A stretch of 32,179 bases of DNA from an uncultured Collinsella sp. (GCA_900543615.1 UQSC01000009.1:1-32179); one strand, 5' to 3'; positions 1-7,502 are shown, counted from the stretch's first letter. Program-made: numbers and translations. Notes: generated by a model not told the origin, from the sequence alone.

Positions 1-2
1 AC

Positions 3-137
3 CATGGCCGCGAGAGCTTCGATGCGTTTAGCCACAAGAAGAGCATCGTGAACAAGGCAACCTGGCTGGACGTGCCGTTTCGGTATGCGCCCTACGCAAG
101 CTGGAAGCACAAGTTCGTGCGCATGTTTGTGCATTAG
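3..137 (+). CDS. C-terminal fragment of an unidentified protein
   Basis: An open frame runs in from the left edge and ends at TAG 135-137, giving the last 44 residues of a protein that starts outside the window. The tail is rich in aromatic and basic residues (ATWLDVPFRYAPYASWKHKF, then VRMFVH) and has no hydrophobic stretch. I do not recognise the family. A strong hairpin begins 8 bases after the stop, which fits the end of a transcription unit and supports this frame being real. Confidence 0.6.
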   Translation, partial: HGRESFDAFSHKKSIVNKATWLDVPFRYAPYASWKHKFVRMFVH

Positions 138-145
138 AAAAGGGC

Positions 146-179
146 GCAGGTAATACGAACAAGTGTTCCTATTACCTGC
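146..179. terminator. Long near-perfect hairpin, probable terminator of the upstream gene
   Basis: GCAGGTAATACGAACA (146-161) faces TGTTCCTATTACCTGC (164-179). This is a 16-bp stem with one mismatch and a 2-base loop. It starts 8 bases after the upstream stop codon. The following bases (ATTTTGCGTT) are only moderately T-rich, so it could be a terminator or an mRNA-protecting stem. It also separates the upstream gene from the toxin-like locus. Confidence 0.6.
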
Positions 180-242
180 ATTTTGCGTTAGACTACTGTT
201 ATGGAGCACGGATGGGCCAACTCCCTTTAGAAGGGATTTGGT

Positions 243-326
243 ATGAACCTAAGCGATGTTATTTCGTTATTAGCGTTGTTGATCGCGGCTATCGAACTCG
301 GCCTATTTATCGGCCGAATGAAATAG
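243..326 (+). CDS. 27-aa hydrophobic peptide, putative holin-like type I toxin
   Basis: The peptide is 27 residues: a short polar start (MNLSD), a hydrophobic stretch at about residues 6-23 (ISLLALLIAAIELGLFIG) and a basic tail (RMK). This is the size and layout of small membrane-acting type I toxins such as the Fst/TxpA-like 'putative holin-like toxin' group. AGAAGGGA lies 7 bases before the ATG. The stop codon runs directly into a hairpin with a GTAA loop, and the 5' and 3' flanks of the gene are complementary. No protein partner is present. It could instead be a small membrane regulator or a leader peptide; toxicity is inferred only from architecture. Confidence 0.55.
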   Translation: MNLSDVISLLALLIAAIELGLFIGRMK

Positions 327-417
327 CCGCCCCCGCGTAAGCGAAGACGGCCACTTCTCACGATGAAAACGTGTATCGGAGTTGGCAAGACCCGCGGCAA
401 CGGGTGCCATCCGTGCT
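325..417 (-). ncRNA. Possible antisense RNA to the 3' region of the toxin-like mRNA
   Basis: A promoter-like sequence at 422-450 on the minus strand would start a transcript near 416. That RNA would run across the 3' complementary elements and the GTAA hairpin, giving roughly 90 nt that could pair with the toxin-like mRNA. Its first bases would nearly repeat the sense leader, because 407-419 is the reverse complement of 203-215. This is a prediction from layout only. Confidence 0.3.
326..351 (+). other. Hairpin with GNRA-type loop abutting the toxin-like stop codon
   Basis: GCCG (326-329) pairs with CGGC (348-351), and CGC (334-336) pairs with GCG (341-343) around a GTAA loop, which is a GNRA tetraloop in RNA. 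The stem starts on the last base of the stop codon. On the minus strand the same stem is followed by TATTTCATT, so it could also end an antisense RNA coming from the right. Confidence 0.4.
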
Positions 418-421
418 CCTA

Positions 422-450
422 TCTTATCTGCAAGCGTTCTGTAGCGCAAG
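422..450 (-). promoter_or_regulatory. Candidate antisense promoter
   Basis: On the minus strand TTGCGC (450-445) and TAAGAT (427-422) are separated by exactly 17 bases. The match is 3/6 at -35 and 4/6 at -10. The position, just beyond the 3' complementary element, is where a type I antitoxin promoter would be expected. Confidence 0.3.
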
Positions 451-562
451 CGTTGAGGCAAACGATTGAAGGACGCAGGCAGGATGTATTTGTGTCCGCA
501 CGGGACCGTAGACTTCTCAATAAGGTTACACACCGGTTTATCCGGCCGTTAGAGGAGTTGCT

Positions 563-889
563 ATGTACGAGCCTTCACGTGTTCTTCTGTCGTTTCACAT
601 CGCGGGATTTCAATATGCCGACGGCGCTTTGGTCCTAGGCGATCTTAAGGTTGGCGATAAGCTGAAACTGTGTGCCGAGCGCGATAACCCTCATGATCCC
701 GAGGCGGTTGCGATCTACTTCGGCAACACCAAGCTTGGCTATGTTCCGGGAAACGAGGTCGGCCCGCTGTCCTTGATGATGTATTACGGCCATGAGGACG
801 TATTTGAGGCCCGCGTGCAACAAGTTGCTCCCGAGCGCAGTCCGTGGCATCAGGTGCGCGTTGGACTCTACGTGGTGGATGTTCGCTAG
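563..889 (+). CDS. HIRAN domain protein
   Basis: The 108-residue product is essentially one HIRAN domain: an N-terminal FHIAGFQYADG strand, a middle LKLCAERDNPHDPEAVAIY segment with the characteristic NPHDPxAVxIY signature, then GYVPGNEVGPLS. HIRAN domains occur in Rad5/HLTF-type helicases and as stand-alone bacterial proteins, and in HLTF the domain binds DNA 3' ends. The ATG is preceded by AGAGGAG 6 bases upstream. A 59-aa microprotein gene follows after 18 bases and a phosphoesterase after that, all on the same strand. A nucleic-acid-binding role is a family inference; no catalytic domain is attached. Confidence 0.85.
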   Translation: MYEPSRVLLSFHIAGFQYADGALVLGDLKVGDKLKLCAERDNPHDPEAVAIYFGNTKLGYVPGNEVGPLSLMMYYGHEDVFEARVQQVAPERSPWHQVRVGLYVVDVR

Positions 890-907
890 TCGGTAAAGGG
901 GACTGCC

Positions 908-1087
908 ATGTTTGATGACGAGGGCCAGTTCGATCTGACAGACGATCCGTTTGAGTGGGATATGCTACTCGATGACGATGAGTTGGAGCGGGATCGTAAG
1001 AAGCGGCAGGATAAGAATACCCAGGGTGACGCTTCGAAAAAGCAAGACAAGCGCCGCCGCGGACTGTTCGGCGGGTTCTTTGGATAA
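908..1087 (+). CDS. 59-aa charged microprotein, unknown function
   Basis: This short gene has ATG at 908 and TAA at 1085-1087. A good ribosome-binding site (AAAGGGGA) lies 6 bases before the start. The first half is strongly acidic (DDDELERD, residues about 22-29), the middle is basic (RKKRQDK, later KKQDKRRR), and it ends in a glycine/phenylalanine tail (GLFGGFFG). There is no membrane segment and no domain I recognise. It lies 18 bases after the HIRAN gene and 66 bases before the phosphoesterase, so it is probably co-transcribed and may assist one of them. The strong Shine-Dalgarno and sharply segmented charge argue for a real gene. Confidence 0.6.
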   Translation: MFDDEGQFDLTDDPFEWDMLLDDDELERDRKKRQDKNTQGDASKKQDKRRRGLFGGFFG

Positions 1088-1153
1088 CCGCCGCATCGCT
1101 GCGTCTGTATACTTAGCACGAGTTGGACACGTTGTGAAATGAGGGCATAGACG

Positions 1154-1699
1154 ATGATGTGGTTTACCGCCGACCTGCACCTGGGCGATACGAATATCTT
1201 GCACGACATGGACCGGCCGTTTGGCTCGGTCGAGGAGATGAACCGCAAGGTCATTGATGCCATCAATGAGTGCGTGGCTGCGGATGACCGTCTCTACATC
1301 CTGGGAGACTTTACCTATCGTTTGCCCCTAGCGGATGCCGTGCGTCTTCGCGAGCGCATCGAATGCCAAAACGTAACGCTCATCCGTGGCAACCATGACG
1401 GCGACTGGGAAGATCCCGACGCACCGCGGATTTGGGAAGACGTGCGCGATTACCTGGAGATTGCTCCTGGCTATGCCAAGGGCCATCGTCTGGTGTTGAG
1501 CCACTACCCCATGCTTAGCTGGAATGGCAAGGCGCGTGGCGCCATCATGCTACACGGGCATATTCACAGCAGAGGAGACCGTACCAACGCGCGCAACCGC
1601 GATCGCGAGCGCCCTATCTTTCGCTACGATGTCGGTCTCGATGCCAACGAGTACAAGCCCGTAAGCCGCGATCAGTTTCTTAGCTTCTTTGGGTTATAG
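1154..1699 (+). CDS. Calcineurin-like metallophosphoesterase
   Basis: The 181-residue protein shows the ordered metal-binding motifs of the family: DLHLGDTN near the start (residues 7-14), GDF in LYILGDFTY, RGNHDGDW, SHYPM and GHIHSR, followed by DVGLDANEYKP. This short form belongs to the COG4186-like stand-alone phosphoesterases, which bind two metal ions and cut phosphoesters; the natural substrate is unknown. Two adjacent ATG codons (1154 and 1157) are possible starts, with GAGGGC just upstream. It is the last gene of the HIRAN/microprotein group, and the stop codon directly touches a large palindrome and terminator. Confidence 0.88.
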   Translation: MMWFTADLHLGDTNILHDMDRPFGSVEEMNRKVIDAINECVAADDRLYILGDFTYRLPLADAVRLRERIECQNVTLIRGNHDGDWEDPDAPRIWEDVRDYLEIAPGYAKGHRLVLSHYPMLSWNGKARGAIMLHGHIHSRGDRTNARNRDRERPIFRYDVGLDANEYKPVSRDQFLSFFGL

Positions 1700-1752
1700 G
1701 GCGCCAGAACCACCACAAAGGGGACAGGCACCTTTGTGGTGGTTCTGGCGCC
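1700..1752. repeat. 22-bp perfect inverted repeat with 9-base loop
   Basis: Bases 1700-1721 and 1731-1752 are perfect reverse complements, and the loop is GGACAGGCA. The outermost GGCGCC is shared with the terminator stem that follows. The right arm with the loop contains a GGGGACAGGCACC-type core, which I associate from memory with recurrent intergenic palindromes in Collinsella. This is the only copy in the window. Confidence 0.85.
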
Positions 1753-1781
1753 GTTGCCATTATGGCGGCGGCGCCTTTTTT
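1747..1781 (+). terminator. Rho-independent terminator after the phosphoesterase gene
   Basis: Bases 1747-1758 pair with 1764-1775 (12 positions, two of them G-T) around an ATTAT loop, followed by six T residues at 1776-1781. The first six bases of the stem are also the end of the larger palindrome at 1700-1752, so the two hairpins compete. Confidence 0.85.
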
Positions 1782-1839
1782 GTCCGTGCGGCGCGGTAGA
1801 GTGTAGGCGGTTGAAATTTGCGTCCATCGAGGAGCTGCT

Positions 1840-3597
1840 ATGAACGAGATCAAGTGCCCGCATTGCGGCGAAGTGTTTAAGGTCGATGCGTCTGGCTATG
1901 CGGATATCGTCAAGCAAGTACGCGATGCCGAGTTTTCGCGCGACCTGGATGAGCGTGTGAAGGCAGTCCAGCGCGAGGGCGAGCAGGCGCTGGAGCTTGA
2001 GCGCTCGCGTTCGACGGCTGCCTTGCAACAGGCAGAGTCTCAGCGCAATGCCCAGCTTGTCGAGCAGAAGAACACTGCGGATCAGAAACTGGCGCAAGAG
2101 GTTGCCAAGCGCGATGCTGAGCTTGCCGAGCTGCGCGCTAAGCTCGAGGGCGCTGCCGCAGAGCGCGAGAGTGCAAGCCAGCGCGCGGCGGTTGAGGCCC
2201 GCGCCGATGTTCAAAAAGAGAATGCCGAACTCCAGCGTGAGATTGATAGCCTGCGTGCGCAGCTTGGGCGCAAAGATGACGAAGCAAAGCTTGCCGAGTC
2301 GGCGGCGCGCAACGCTGCTCAAAACGATTTGGCTGCACGCGACGCTCAGATTGCCGAGCTGCAGGCCAGGCTTGCCGCGGCGGACAAGGCCCAGGAGATG
2401 GCGCTTGCCGCTGCCGCGGCAGAGTCGCAGCGTGAGCTCGATGCCGCTCGCAGCGAGGCCGAGCGCGCGCTTGCTGACTATCGCACGAAGGTGCAAGAGA
2501 AGTTTTCCGCCGCAAAGGCTCAGTCTGAGCAGGAGGCCGAGGGCCTTCGTGCCCAACTGCGTGAGCAAGAGCTTACGGCAAAAATGAACCTTTCAGAGGC
2601 GGTCGCCGCGGCGGAGCGAGAGCGCGATGAGGCACGTGCCAAACTGACGAGCGAGTTGGCGGTGCGCGATTCTCGCGAGGAGCAAGCCAAGGCGGCACAT
2701 GAGCTCGAGCTCGCGCAGGCCAAGCGCGCGAGCGATGACCTGATTCGCTACAAGGATGAAGAGATTGAGCGCCTTAAGGACATGAAGGTCCGCCTGTCCA
2801 CCAAGATGGTGGGCGAGTCGCTCGAGCAGCATTGCGAGACCGAGTTTAACCGTCTGCGCATGACGGCGTTTCCTAACGCGTACTTCGAGAAAGATAACGA
2901 TGCGTCCGAGGGCACCAAGGGCGACTTTATCTTCCGCGAGTGCGACGCGAGCGGCAACGAGGTTATTTCGATTATGTTCGAGATGAAAAACGAGAACGAC
3001 GAGACCGCGACCAAGCATAAAAATGAGGACTTCTTTAAGAAACTCGATCACGATCGTCGCCAGAAAGGCTGCGAGTATGCGGTGCTCTGCACCCTGCTGG
3101 AGCCTGAGAGCGAGCTCTATAACGCGGGTATCGTCGACGTGAGTTACCGCCATGAGAAGATGTACGTGATCCGCCCGCAGTTCTTCATTCCCATGATTAC
3201 GCTGCTGCGCAACGCCGCCATGGGTTCGCTGCGCTATAAGCAGGAACTGGCGGAGTACAAACAGCAGAATATCGACGTCACGAACTTCGAAGCCAAGATG
3301 GAAAAGTTCAAGAATGATTTCGGTCGCAACTACGAGATCGCGAGCCGAAAGTTCCAAACGGCGATTGATGAGATCGACAAGACGATTAGCCATCTGCAGA
3401 AAACCAAGGAGGCGTTGCTGTCCTCCGAGAACAATCTGCGCCTAGCCAACAAGAAGGCCGACGATCTTACCATTCGCAAGCTCACGTGGGGCAACAAGAC
3501 CATGAAAGCAGCGTTTGACGAGGCACGCGGGGCTGCGACAGAGACAAACGATGAGCCAGCCGAGGCGGATTCGTATGAGGTCGAGGATGCCGAGTAA
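1840..3597 (+). CDS. DUF2130 protein: zinc ribbon, long coiled coil, nuclease-like domain
   Basis: The 585-residue product begins with a CPHCGEVF zinc-ribbon half. It continues with a long Glu/Ala/Arg-rich coiled coil (about residues 30-320) and ends with a DUF2130 domain (about 330-470). That domain contains [11 protein letters not shown] and then [10 protein letters not shown], a D...ExK pattern like PD-(D/E)XK nucleases, to which this family has been linked. A second helical segment and an acidic tail follow. GAGGAG lies 6 bases before the ATG. The gene stands alone between two terminators. The substrate is unknown and DNA processing is a family-level inference. The repetitive coding sequence produces long antisense frames that I do not treat as genes. 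Confidence 0.85.
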   Translation: MNEIKCPHCGEVFKVDASGYADIVKQVRDAEFSRDLDERVKAVQREGEQALELERSRSTAALQQAESQRNAQLVEQKNTADQKLAQEVAKRDAELAELRAKLEGAAAERESASQRAAVEARADVQKENAELQREIDSLRAQLGRKDDEAKLAESAARNAAQNDLAARDAQIAELQARLAAADKAQEMALAAAAAESQRELDAARSEAERALADYRTKVQEKFSAAKAQSEQEAEGLRAQLREQELTAKMNLSEAVAAAERERDEARAKLTSELAVRDSREEQAKAAHELELAQAKRASDDLIRYKDEEIERLKDMKVRLSTKMVGESLEQHCETEFNRLRMTAFPNAYFEKDNDASEGTKGDFIFRECDASGNEVISIMFEMKNENDETATKHKNEDFFKKLDHDRRQKGCEYAVLCTLLEPESELYNAGIVDVSYRHEKMYVIRPQFFIPMITLLRNAAMGSLRYKQELAEYKQQNIDVTNFEAKMEKFKNDFGRNYEIASRKFQTAIDEIDKTISHLQKTKEALLSSENNLRLANKKADDLTIRKLTWGNKTMKAAFDEARGAATETNDEPAEADSYEVEDAE

Positions 3598-3620
3598 GGC
3601 ATAGCGTATAGTGCAAAAGT

Positions 3621-3650
3621 GGGGCCGCTGGCGATATTGCCAGCGGCCCC
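3621..3650. terminator. Bidirectional hairpin between convergent genes
   Basis: GGGGCCGCTGGC (3621-3632) pairs perfectly with GCCAGCGGCCCC (3639-3650) around GATATT, followed by GTTTCGTT on the plus side. It lies between the DUF2130 stop at 3597 and the helicase stop at 3672, so it probably serves both. Confidence 0.8.
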
Positions 3651-3671
3651 GTTTCGTTCCGGTAAGTTCGG

Positions 3672-6353
3672 CTAGTCTTCGAGCAGGTCCTCGATAAAGC
3701 CGACACGGTAGTTTTTGAAGATGACCTCGCCGCCGTCTTGCGTGGCGTCCAGGTCGACATCGCCCATGATGCCAAAGTCGTGGTCGCCATCCTCGTCGGC
3801 AAAGATCTGATGCACGTGCCACACGTGATCGGTCTTCTCGTCGGACTCATCGATGGAAAACATTGCGGCACTGCGGGCATCTCCGTCGGTGAGGATCTCC
3901 TCGTGCTGCTCATGGTAGGCATCGAGCGCCTTTTGCCAGCGGATTTCGCTCATGCCCCAGTCGTCGTCGAGCTCGCCCAGGTCGCGAACGTGTTCGCGGG
4001 CGGCAAGGGTCACGCGGCGGAAGAGCGCGTTGCGCACCAACAGCGTGCAGCCGCGACGGTCCGCCACGACCTCGTCGATGCCCTGCGGCGGCGCAGCATC
4101 GAGGGCTGCCGGGTTGCCGGCGTTCTCCCATTCGTCCACCAGGCTCGAGTCCACCGAGCGCACCACAAAGCCCAGCCACGAGATAATATCGCGCAGGCGC
4201 TCGTCGCGCTTCTCGATGGGCACGGTACGGTCGAGAGAACGGTAGGCCTCTGCCAGGTAGCGTAGCAAAATGCCTTCGGAGCGGGCGATGCCGAGCTTTT
4301 GGATATAGCCCTTAAAGTCGCTCGCGCTCTCCAGCATGTCGCGCAGGACGCTCTTGGGCGAGAGCTGGTAGTCGTTGGCCCAGGGTACTTCCTGGCAGTA
4401 CTTGTCAAAGGCGGCATCGAGCAAGTCCTCGAGCGGCTTTTCGTAGGTGACATCCTGGATGCGCTCCAAGCGTTCCTCATATTCGACGCCGTCAGCCTTC
4501 ATTTCGGCCATCGCGCGGTCGCGCGCGGCGCGCTCCTGTGCGCGCAATACCTGCTTGGGGTCCTCGAGCGTGGCCTCGACCATCGAGATGAGGTCCATGG
4601 TATAGGTCTCGCTCTCGGGATCGAGCAACTCCAGCGCGGCAAGCAAAAACGGCGAGAGCGGCTGGTCGAGCGCAAAATCCTCGGGCAGGTCGACCGTTAG
4701 CGCATAGTCGATGTCCGGCGCGGCGTCAGCTGGAGCGTCGGGTGCGGGCGGCACCTCGGTGCGCACGACGACGCCGGAGTCGATGAGCGTGGCGAAGATC
4801 TCGTCGGCACGAACCTCGAGCTTTGCCTTTTCCTCAGGGGTCTGCAGGCTTGTTTCGATGAGGTCGTGCACGCGGGCGCGGGCGTCGCCGCCCTGCTCGA
4901 CCACGCTAATCACCATGGAGTGTGTGATGCGCAGGCGCGGCTTGAGCGTTTCGGGCTGCGTCTCGATCAGGCGCTCAAAGGTCTGCTTGTTCCAGGTGAC
5001 AAAGCCCTCGGGGGCCTTCTTCTTTTTAATCTTGCGGAGCTTCTTGGGGTCGTCGCCCGCCTTGGCCATGAGCTTAGCGTTCTCGATCTCGTGCTCCGGG
5101 GCCTCGGCGATGACCATGCCCTCGGTATCGAAGCCCGAACGGCCGGCGCGACCAGCGATCTGATGGAACTCACGGGCGCGCAGGCGACGCATCTTGTAGC
5201 CGTCGAACTTGGTGAGCGCGGTGAGCACCACGGTGTGGATGGGCACGTTGATGCCGACGCCGAGCGTATCGGTACCGCAGATGACGGGCAGCAGGCCCTG
5301 CTGCGCCAAGCGCTCGACCAGCAGGCGATAGCGCGGCAACATGCCAGCATGGTGCACGCCGACGCCGCATCCAAGCAGGCGTTTGAGAATCTTACCAAAG
5401 GCCGTCGAGAAGCTCGTTCCCTTTGCTGCTTCTTTGATGGCCTCGCGCTGCTCCTTGCTAGCGATGCCAAAGTTGGCAAGCGACTGTGCCGTGGCAAGCG
5501 CGGCGTCCTGACTAAAGTGAACGATGTAGAGTGGGGCCTCTCCGCGGCGCATGGCGAGCTCGACGGTGCCCTCGAGCGAGGTCGTCACGTAGTCATAGCT
5601 CAGGGGCACGGGGCGCGGGGCGTCGACAACCAGGTCGCAAGCAGCGCCGGTGTGCTCTTCGAGAGAGGCGGCGATTGCAGTGACATCGCCAAGCGTGGCG
5701 CTCATGAGCATAAACTGCGTGTGGGGCAGGGTGAGCAGCGGCACCTGCCAGGCCCAACCACGGTCGGGGTCGGCAAAGTAGTGGAACTCGTCCATGGCCA
5801 CGCAGCCCACATCGGCGTCCTCGCCCTCGCGCAGCGCATCGTTGGCAAGGATTTCGGCCGTGCAGCAGATGACGGGCGCCTTGGTGTTGATGTGCGTATC
5901 GCCGGTGATCATGCCAACGTTATCGCGGCCGAGCACCTGTACCAGATCGAAGAACTTTTCGCTGACCAGAGCCTTGATAGGAGCCGTATAGTAGCAGCGC
6001 TTGCCCTGTGCCATGCCCATAAAGAGCATGCCTAGCGCGACGAGCGATTTACCCGATCCGGTCGGTGTTCCCAAAATGACATGGTCACCGGCGGCTAGAT
6101 CCATGAGGGCCTCTTCTTGGTGATCCCACAGTTCAATGCCGCGATCGCTCGTCCATTCAAAGAAGCGTTCGAAGGCTTGATCGGGCGTGAGCCACGGTTC
6201 GGGCTCGCTGCCGTCCTCGGGCTCCCACCAGGTGGGGGAGAGCGCGCCGAGCGAGCCAAACTCGGCTTCGGTTCCCGTGCCGCCCGAGAATGAGCTGGCG
6301 GCGCCGGCGCCGGAGACGGTGCTGGCGGCGGTATCTGTCGTGGTCTGTGCCAT
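3672..6353 (-). CDS. Ski2-like DEAD/DEAH helicase with DUF3516 C-terminal region
   Basis: The 893-residue SF2 helicase has a low-complexity Ser/Gly/Ala leader. It then shows ordered motifs: GTPTGSGKS (Walker A), a DEFH box in VAMDEFHYF, MSATLGD, the second RecA domain with VHHAGMLP and GTDTLGVGINVP, and QIAGRAGRSG (motif VI). A Lys-rich segment (KKLRKIKKKKAPEG) precedes a long helical C-terminus of the DUF3516 type found in actinobacterial Ski2/Mtr4 relatives. RNA unwinding or turnover is the likely role by homology. The ATG at 6353 has GAGAGAAAG upstream and lies in the intergenic gap that holds the 6475-6597 inverted-repeat element. The gene is monocistronic. Confidence 0.88.
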   Translation of the reverse strand: MAQTTTDTAASTVSGAGAASSFSGGTGTEAEFGSLGALSPTWWEPEDGSEPEPWLTPDQAFERFFEWTSDRGIELWDHQEEALMDLAAGDHVILGTPTGSGKSLVALGMLFMGMAQGKRCYYTAPIKALVSEKFFDLVQVLGRDNVGMITGDTHINTKAPVICCTAEILANDALREGEDADVGCVAMDEFHYFADPDRGWAWQVPLLTLPHTQFMLMSATLGDVTAIAASLEEHTGAACDLVVDAPRPVPLSYDYVTTSLEGTVELAMRRGEAPLYIVHFSQDAALATAQSLANFGIASKEQREAIKEAAKGTSFSTAFGKILKRLLGCGVGVHHAGMLPRYRLLVERLAQQGLLPVICGTDTLGVGINVPIHTVVLTALTKFDGYKMRRLRAREFHQIAGRAGRSGFDTEGMVIAEAPEHEIENAKLMAKAGDDPKKLRKIKKKKAPEGFVTWNKQTFERLIETQPETLKPRLRITHSMVISVVEQGGDARARVHDLIETSLQTPEEKAKLEVRADEIFATLIDSGVVVRTEVPPAPDAPADAAPDIDYALTVDLPEDFALDQPLSPFLLAALELLDPESETYTMDLISMVEATLEDPKQVLRAQERAARDRAMAEMKADGVEYEERLERIQDVTYEKPLEDLLDAAFDKYCQEVPWANDYQLSPKSVLRDMLESASDFKGYIQKLGIARSEGILLRYLAEAYRSLDRTVPIEKRDERLRDIISWLGFVVRSVDSSLVDEWENAGNPAALDAAPPQGIDEVVADRRGCTLLVRNALFRRVTLAAREHVRDLGELDDDWGMSEIRWQKALDAYHEQHEEILTDGDARSAAMFSIDESDEKTDHVWHVHQIFADEDGDHDFGIMGDVDLDATQDGGEVIFKNYRVGFIEDLLED

Positions 6354-6474
6354 GTGTTTGCTTTCTCTCGCGATTGTCCGCCAACTATTATGGCGTAGCG
6401 TCGGCGCGGGGCGCCAGCGCGCGAGAAAATGCAGGAAATGGGCGTTCTGCCCAGCCGTTTAGTGTAGTCGCTAG

Positions 6475-6597
6475 CTAAGTGAGTAGACTTTTTGCAATGT
6501 CGCGAGCACATAGCTTTTGCGCAAGGGTTCTACCTGCGGTTTTAGTTTTCGCTATGCGGGATGTGCTTGGCTATTGCAAAAAAGTCTACTCACTTAG
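6475..6597. repeat. 123-bp element with 24-25 bp terminal inverted repeats (REP/MITE-like)
   Basis: The left end (6475-6498) begins CTAAGTGAGTAGAC and the right end (6573-6597) is its reverse complement, except for one extra A in the A/T run. Inside, AGCACAT and ATGTGCT, and CATAGC and GCTATG, give further opposed pairs, so the whole unit can fold into one structured stem. It fills the 309-base gap between the helicase and trmB-like genes, and apart from it I see only the helicase upstream region there. There is no reading frame of note. It may also end trmB-like transcription. Confidence 0.75.
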
Positions 6598-6662
6598 GCT
6601 TGAGGGCCGTTCGCTGGTGCCTATTTGCGCTTGTTTACTGACGCCGCGACCATCAGAAGCCC

Positions 6663-7502
6663 CTAGGACTCTTGCGGCAGGCGCTTCTTGCCTTTGCGGG
6701 CGCGGTTTCTAAAGTTCTCGACGGCCTCTTCCATGCCCAGAGGTATATAGGTGAGCTCATCGAGGTTGTCGGGCAGGTAGCAGGCAAGGCTTTGCTCCTG
6801 CGCGCGGCCCGCCGCGAGCTGTTCGTCGGTTGGCTGCGCGCCGGGTGTGGCACAAATGCCATAGACGGCGGCACCCATCTCGCGCGTGCGGCACTCGTAC
6901 TCGGTCTCGGGATGCTCGGGATGGTCGCGGCGAACGTCGTCACTTACCCAAAGTGTGTCGTAGCCGGCCGCGGCAAACTGCCCCAGGGCATAGTCGCGCA
7001 ATGGCTTGCTGTCGGTTCGCAGCGTGACGGTGGCGCCGGCTGCAAAGAGCGGGCGGTAGAGCATCAGATGGTCGACATGGACGAGTCGTTTTTTGGCGTA
7101 CTTGGCCTTGGGCTGCGGCGTGGGAAAGTTGATGGTGATGGCATCGAGCTCGCCTGCGGCAAACAGCTGCGGCAGCGATGCGGCGCCTCGGGGCAGGACG
7201 AGTGCATTGGACAGCACCTGCGCGCAGATTTTCTGTGCGGCATAGGCGATGCAGATGGGCTCCTGATCCATGCCGATAAAGAGCGTGTTTGGCTCGCGGA
7301 CCGCACGCTCTACAAGGTACGTTCCCTTGCCGCAGCCAAGATCCAGGTGAAGGTGCTCGAAGGGCTTGCCGCCTGCGGGCGCACAGGCCTCGCGCCAATC
7401 TCCGGCATAGGCCTCGGGGTTCGTCTCGATCGCATCGGCGTAGCGCTCCAGGCGCTTTTCGAGCACAAAGTTCTTAGGCGTGCGAACGTGGACGGCTCCC
7501 AT
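6663..7502 (-). CDS. trmB: TrmB-like tRNA (guanine-N7)-methyltransferase
   Basis: The 279-residue SAM-dependent methyltransferase has LDLGCGKGTYL (SAM motif I, residues 53-63). The family fingerprints follow: NFPTPQPKAKYAKKRL (125-140) and TEYECRTREMGAAVYG (200-215). TrmB makes m7G46 in tRNA. Canonical TrmB carries DPW in the first fingerprint, whereas here it reads TPQ, losing the conserved Asp and Trp. The downstream basic residues and TxYE motif are kept. The ATG is preceded by AAGGAG. It lies 118 bases downstream of the Trm9-like gene on the same strand. A diverged TrmB is the best call; altered specificity is possible. Confidence 0.8.
   Translation of the reverse strand: MGAVHVRTPKNFVLEKRLERYADAIETNPEAYAGDWREACAPAGGKPFEHLHLDLGCGKGTYLVERAVREPNTLFIGMDQEPICIAYAAQKICAQVLSNALVLPRGAASLPQLFAAGELDAITINFPTPQPKAKYAKKRLVHVDHLMLYRPLFAAGATVTLRTDSKPLRDYALGQFAAAGYDTLWVSDDVRRDHPEHPETEYECRTREMGAAVYGICATPGAQPTDEQLAAGRAQEQSLACYLPDNLDELTYIPLGMEEAVENFRNRARKGKKRLPQES

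Larger units (their letters stand above)
203..419 (+). other. Predicted fold-back mRNA: 5' leader complementary to 3' region of the small toxin-like gene
   Basis: GGAGCACGGATGG (203-215) is the exact reverse complement of 407-419. The adjoining GCCAACTCC (216-224) is the exact reverse complement of 378-386. The order A-B-ORF-B'-A' is nested, so the transcript can close on itself with 22 pairs in total. A small hairpin (390-394 with 401-405) sits between B' and A'. The 5' partner lies 6 bases before the AGAAGGGA ribosome-binding site, so closing would be expected to limit ribosome access. Fold-back control of this kind is known in type I toxin mRNAs. The pairing is read directly from sequence; the function is inferred. 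Confidence 0.6.

Noticed and set aside
363..638. 91-aa plus-strand ORF overlapping the toxin-like 3' region and the HIRAN gene
   Set aside because: It runs through the paired RNA elements and into the HIRAN gene in another frame, and has no Shine-Dalgarno or family match.
1700..1752. Possible CRISPR repeat or phage attachment site
   Set aside because: Only a single palindrome is present, with no spacer array, cas genes, integrase or tRNA next to it.
1672..3393. Long minus-strand frames (298 and 266 aa)
   Set aside because: They are antisense to the coiled-coil gene, whose repetitive Ala/Glu codons create long open antisense frames.
4866..6035. 389-aa open frame on the plus strand
   Set aside because: It is antisense to the Ski2-like helicase, whose motifs are complete.
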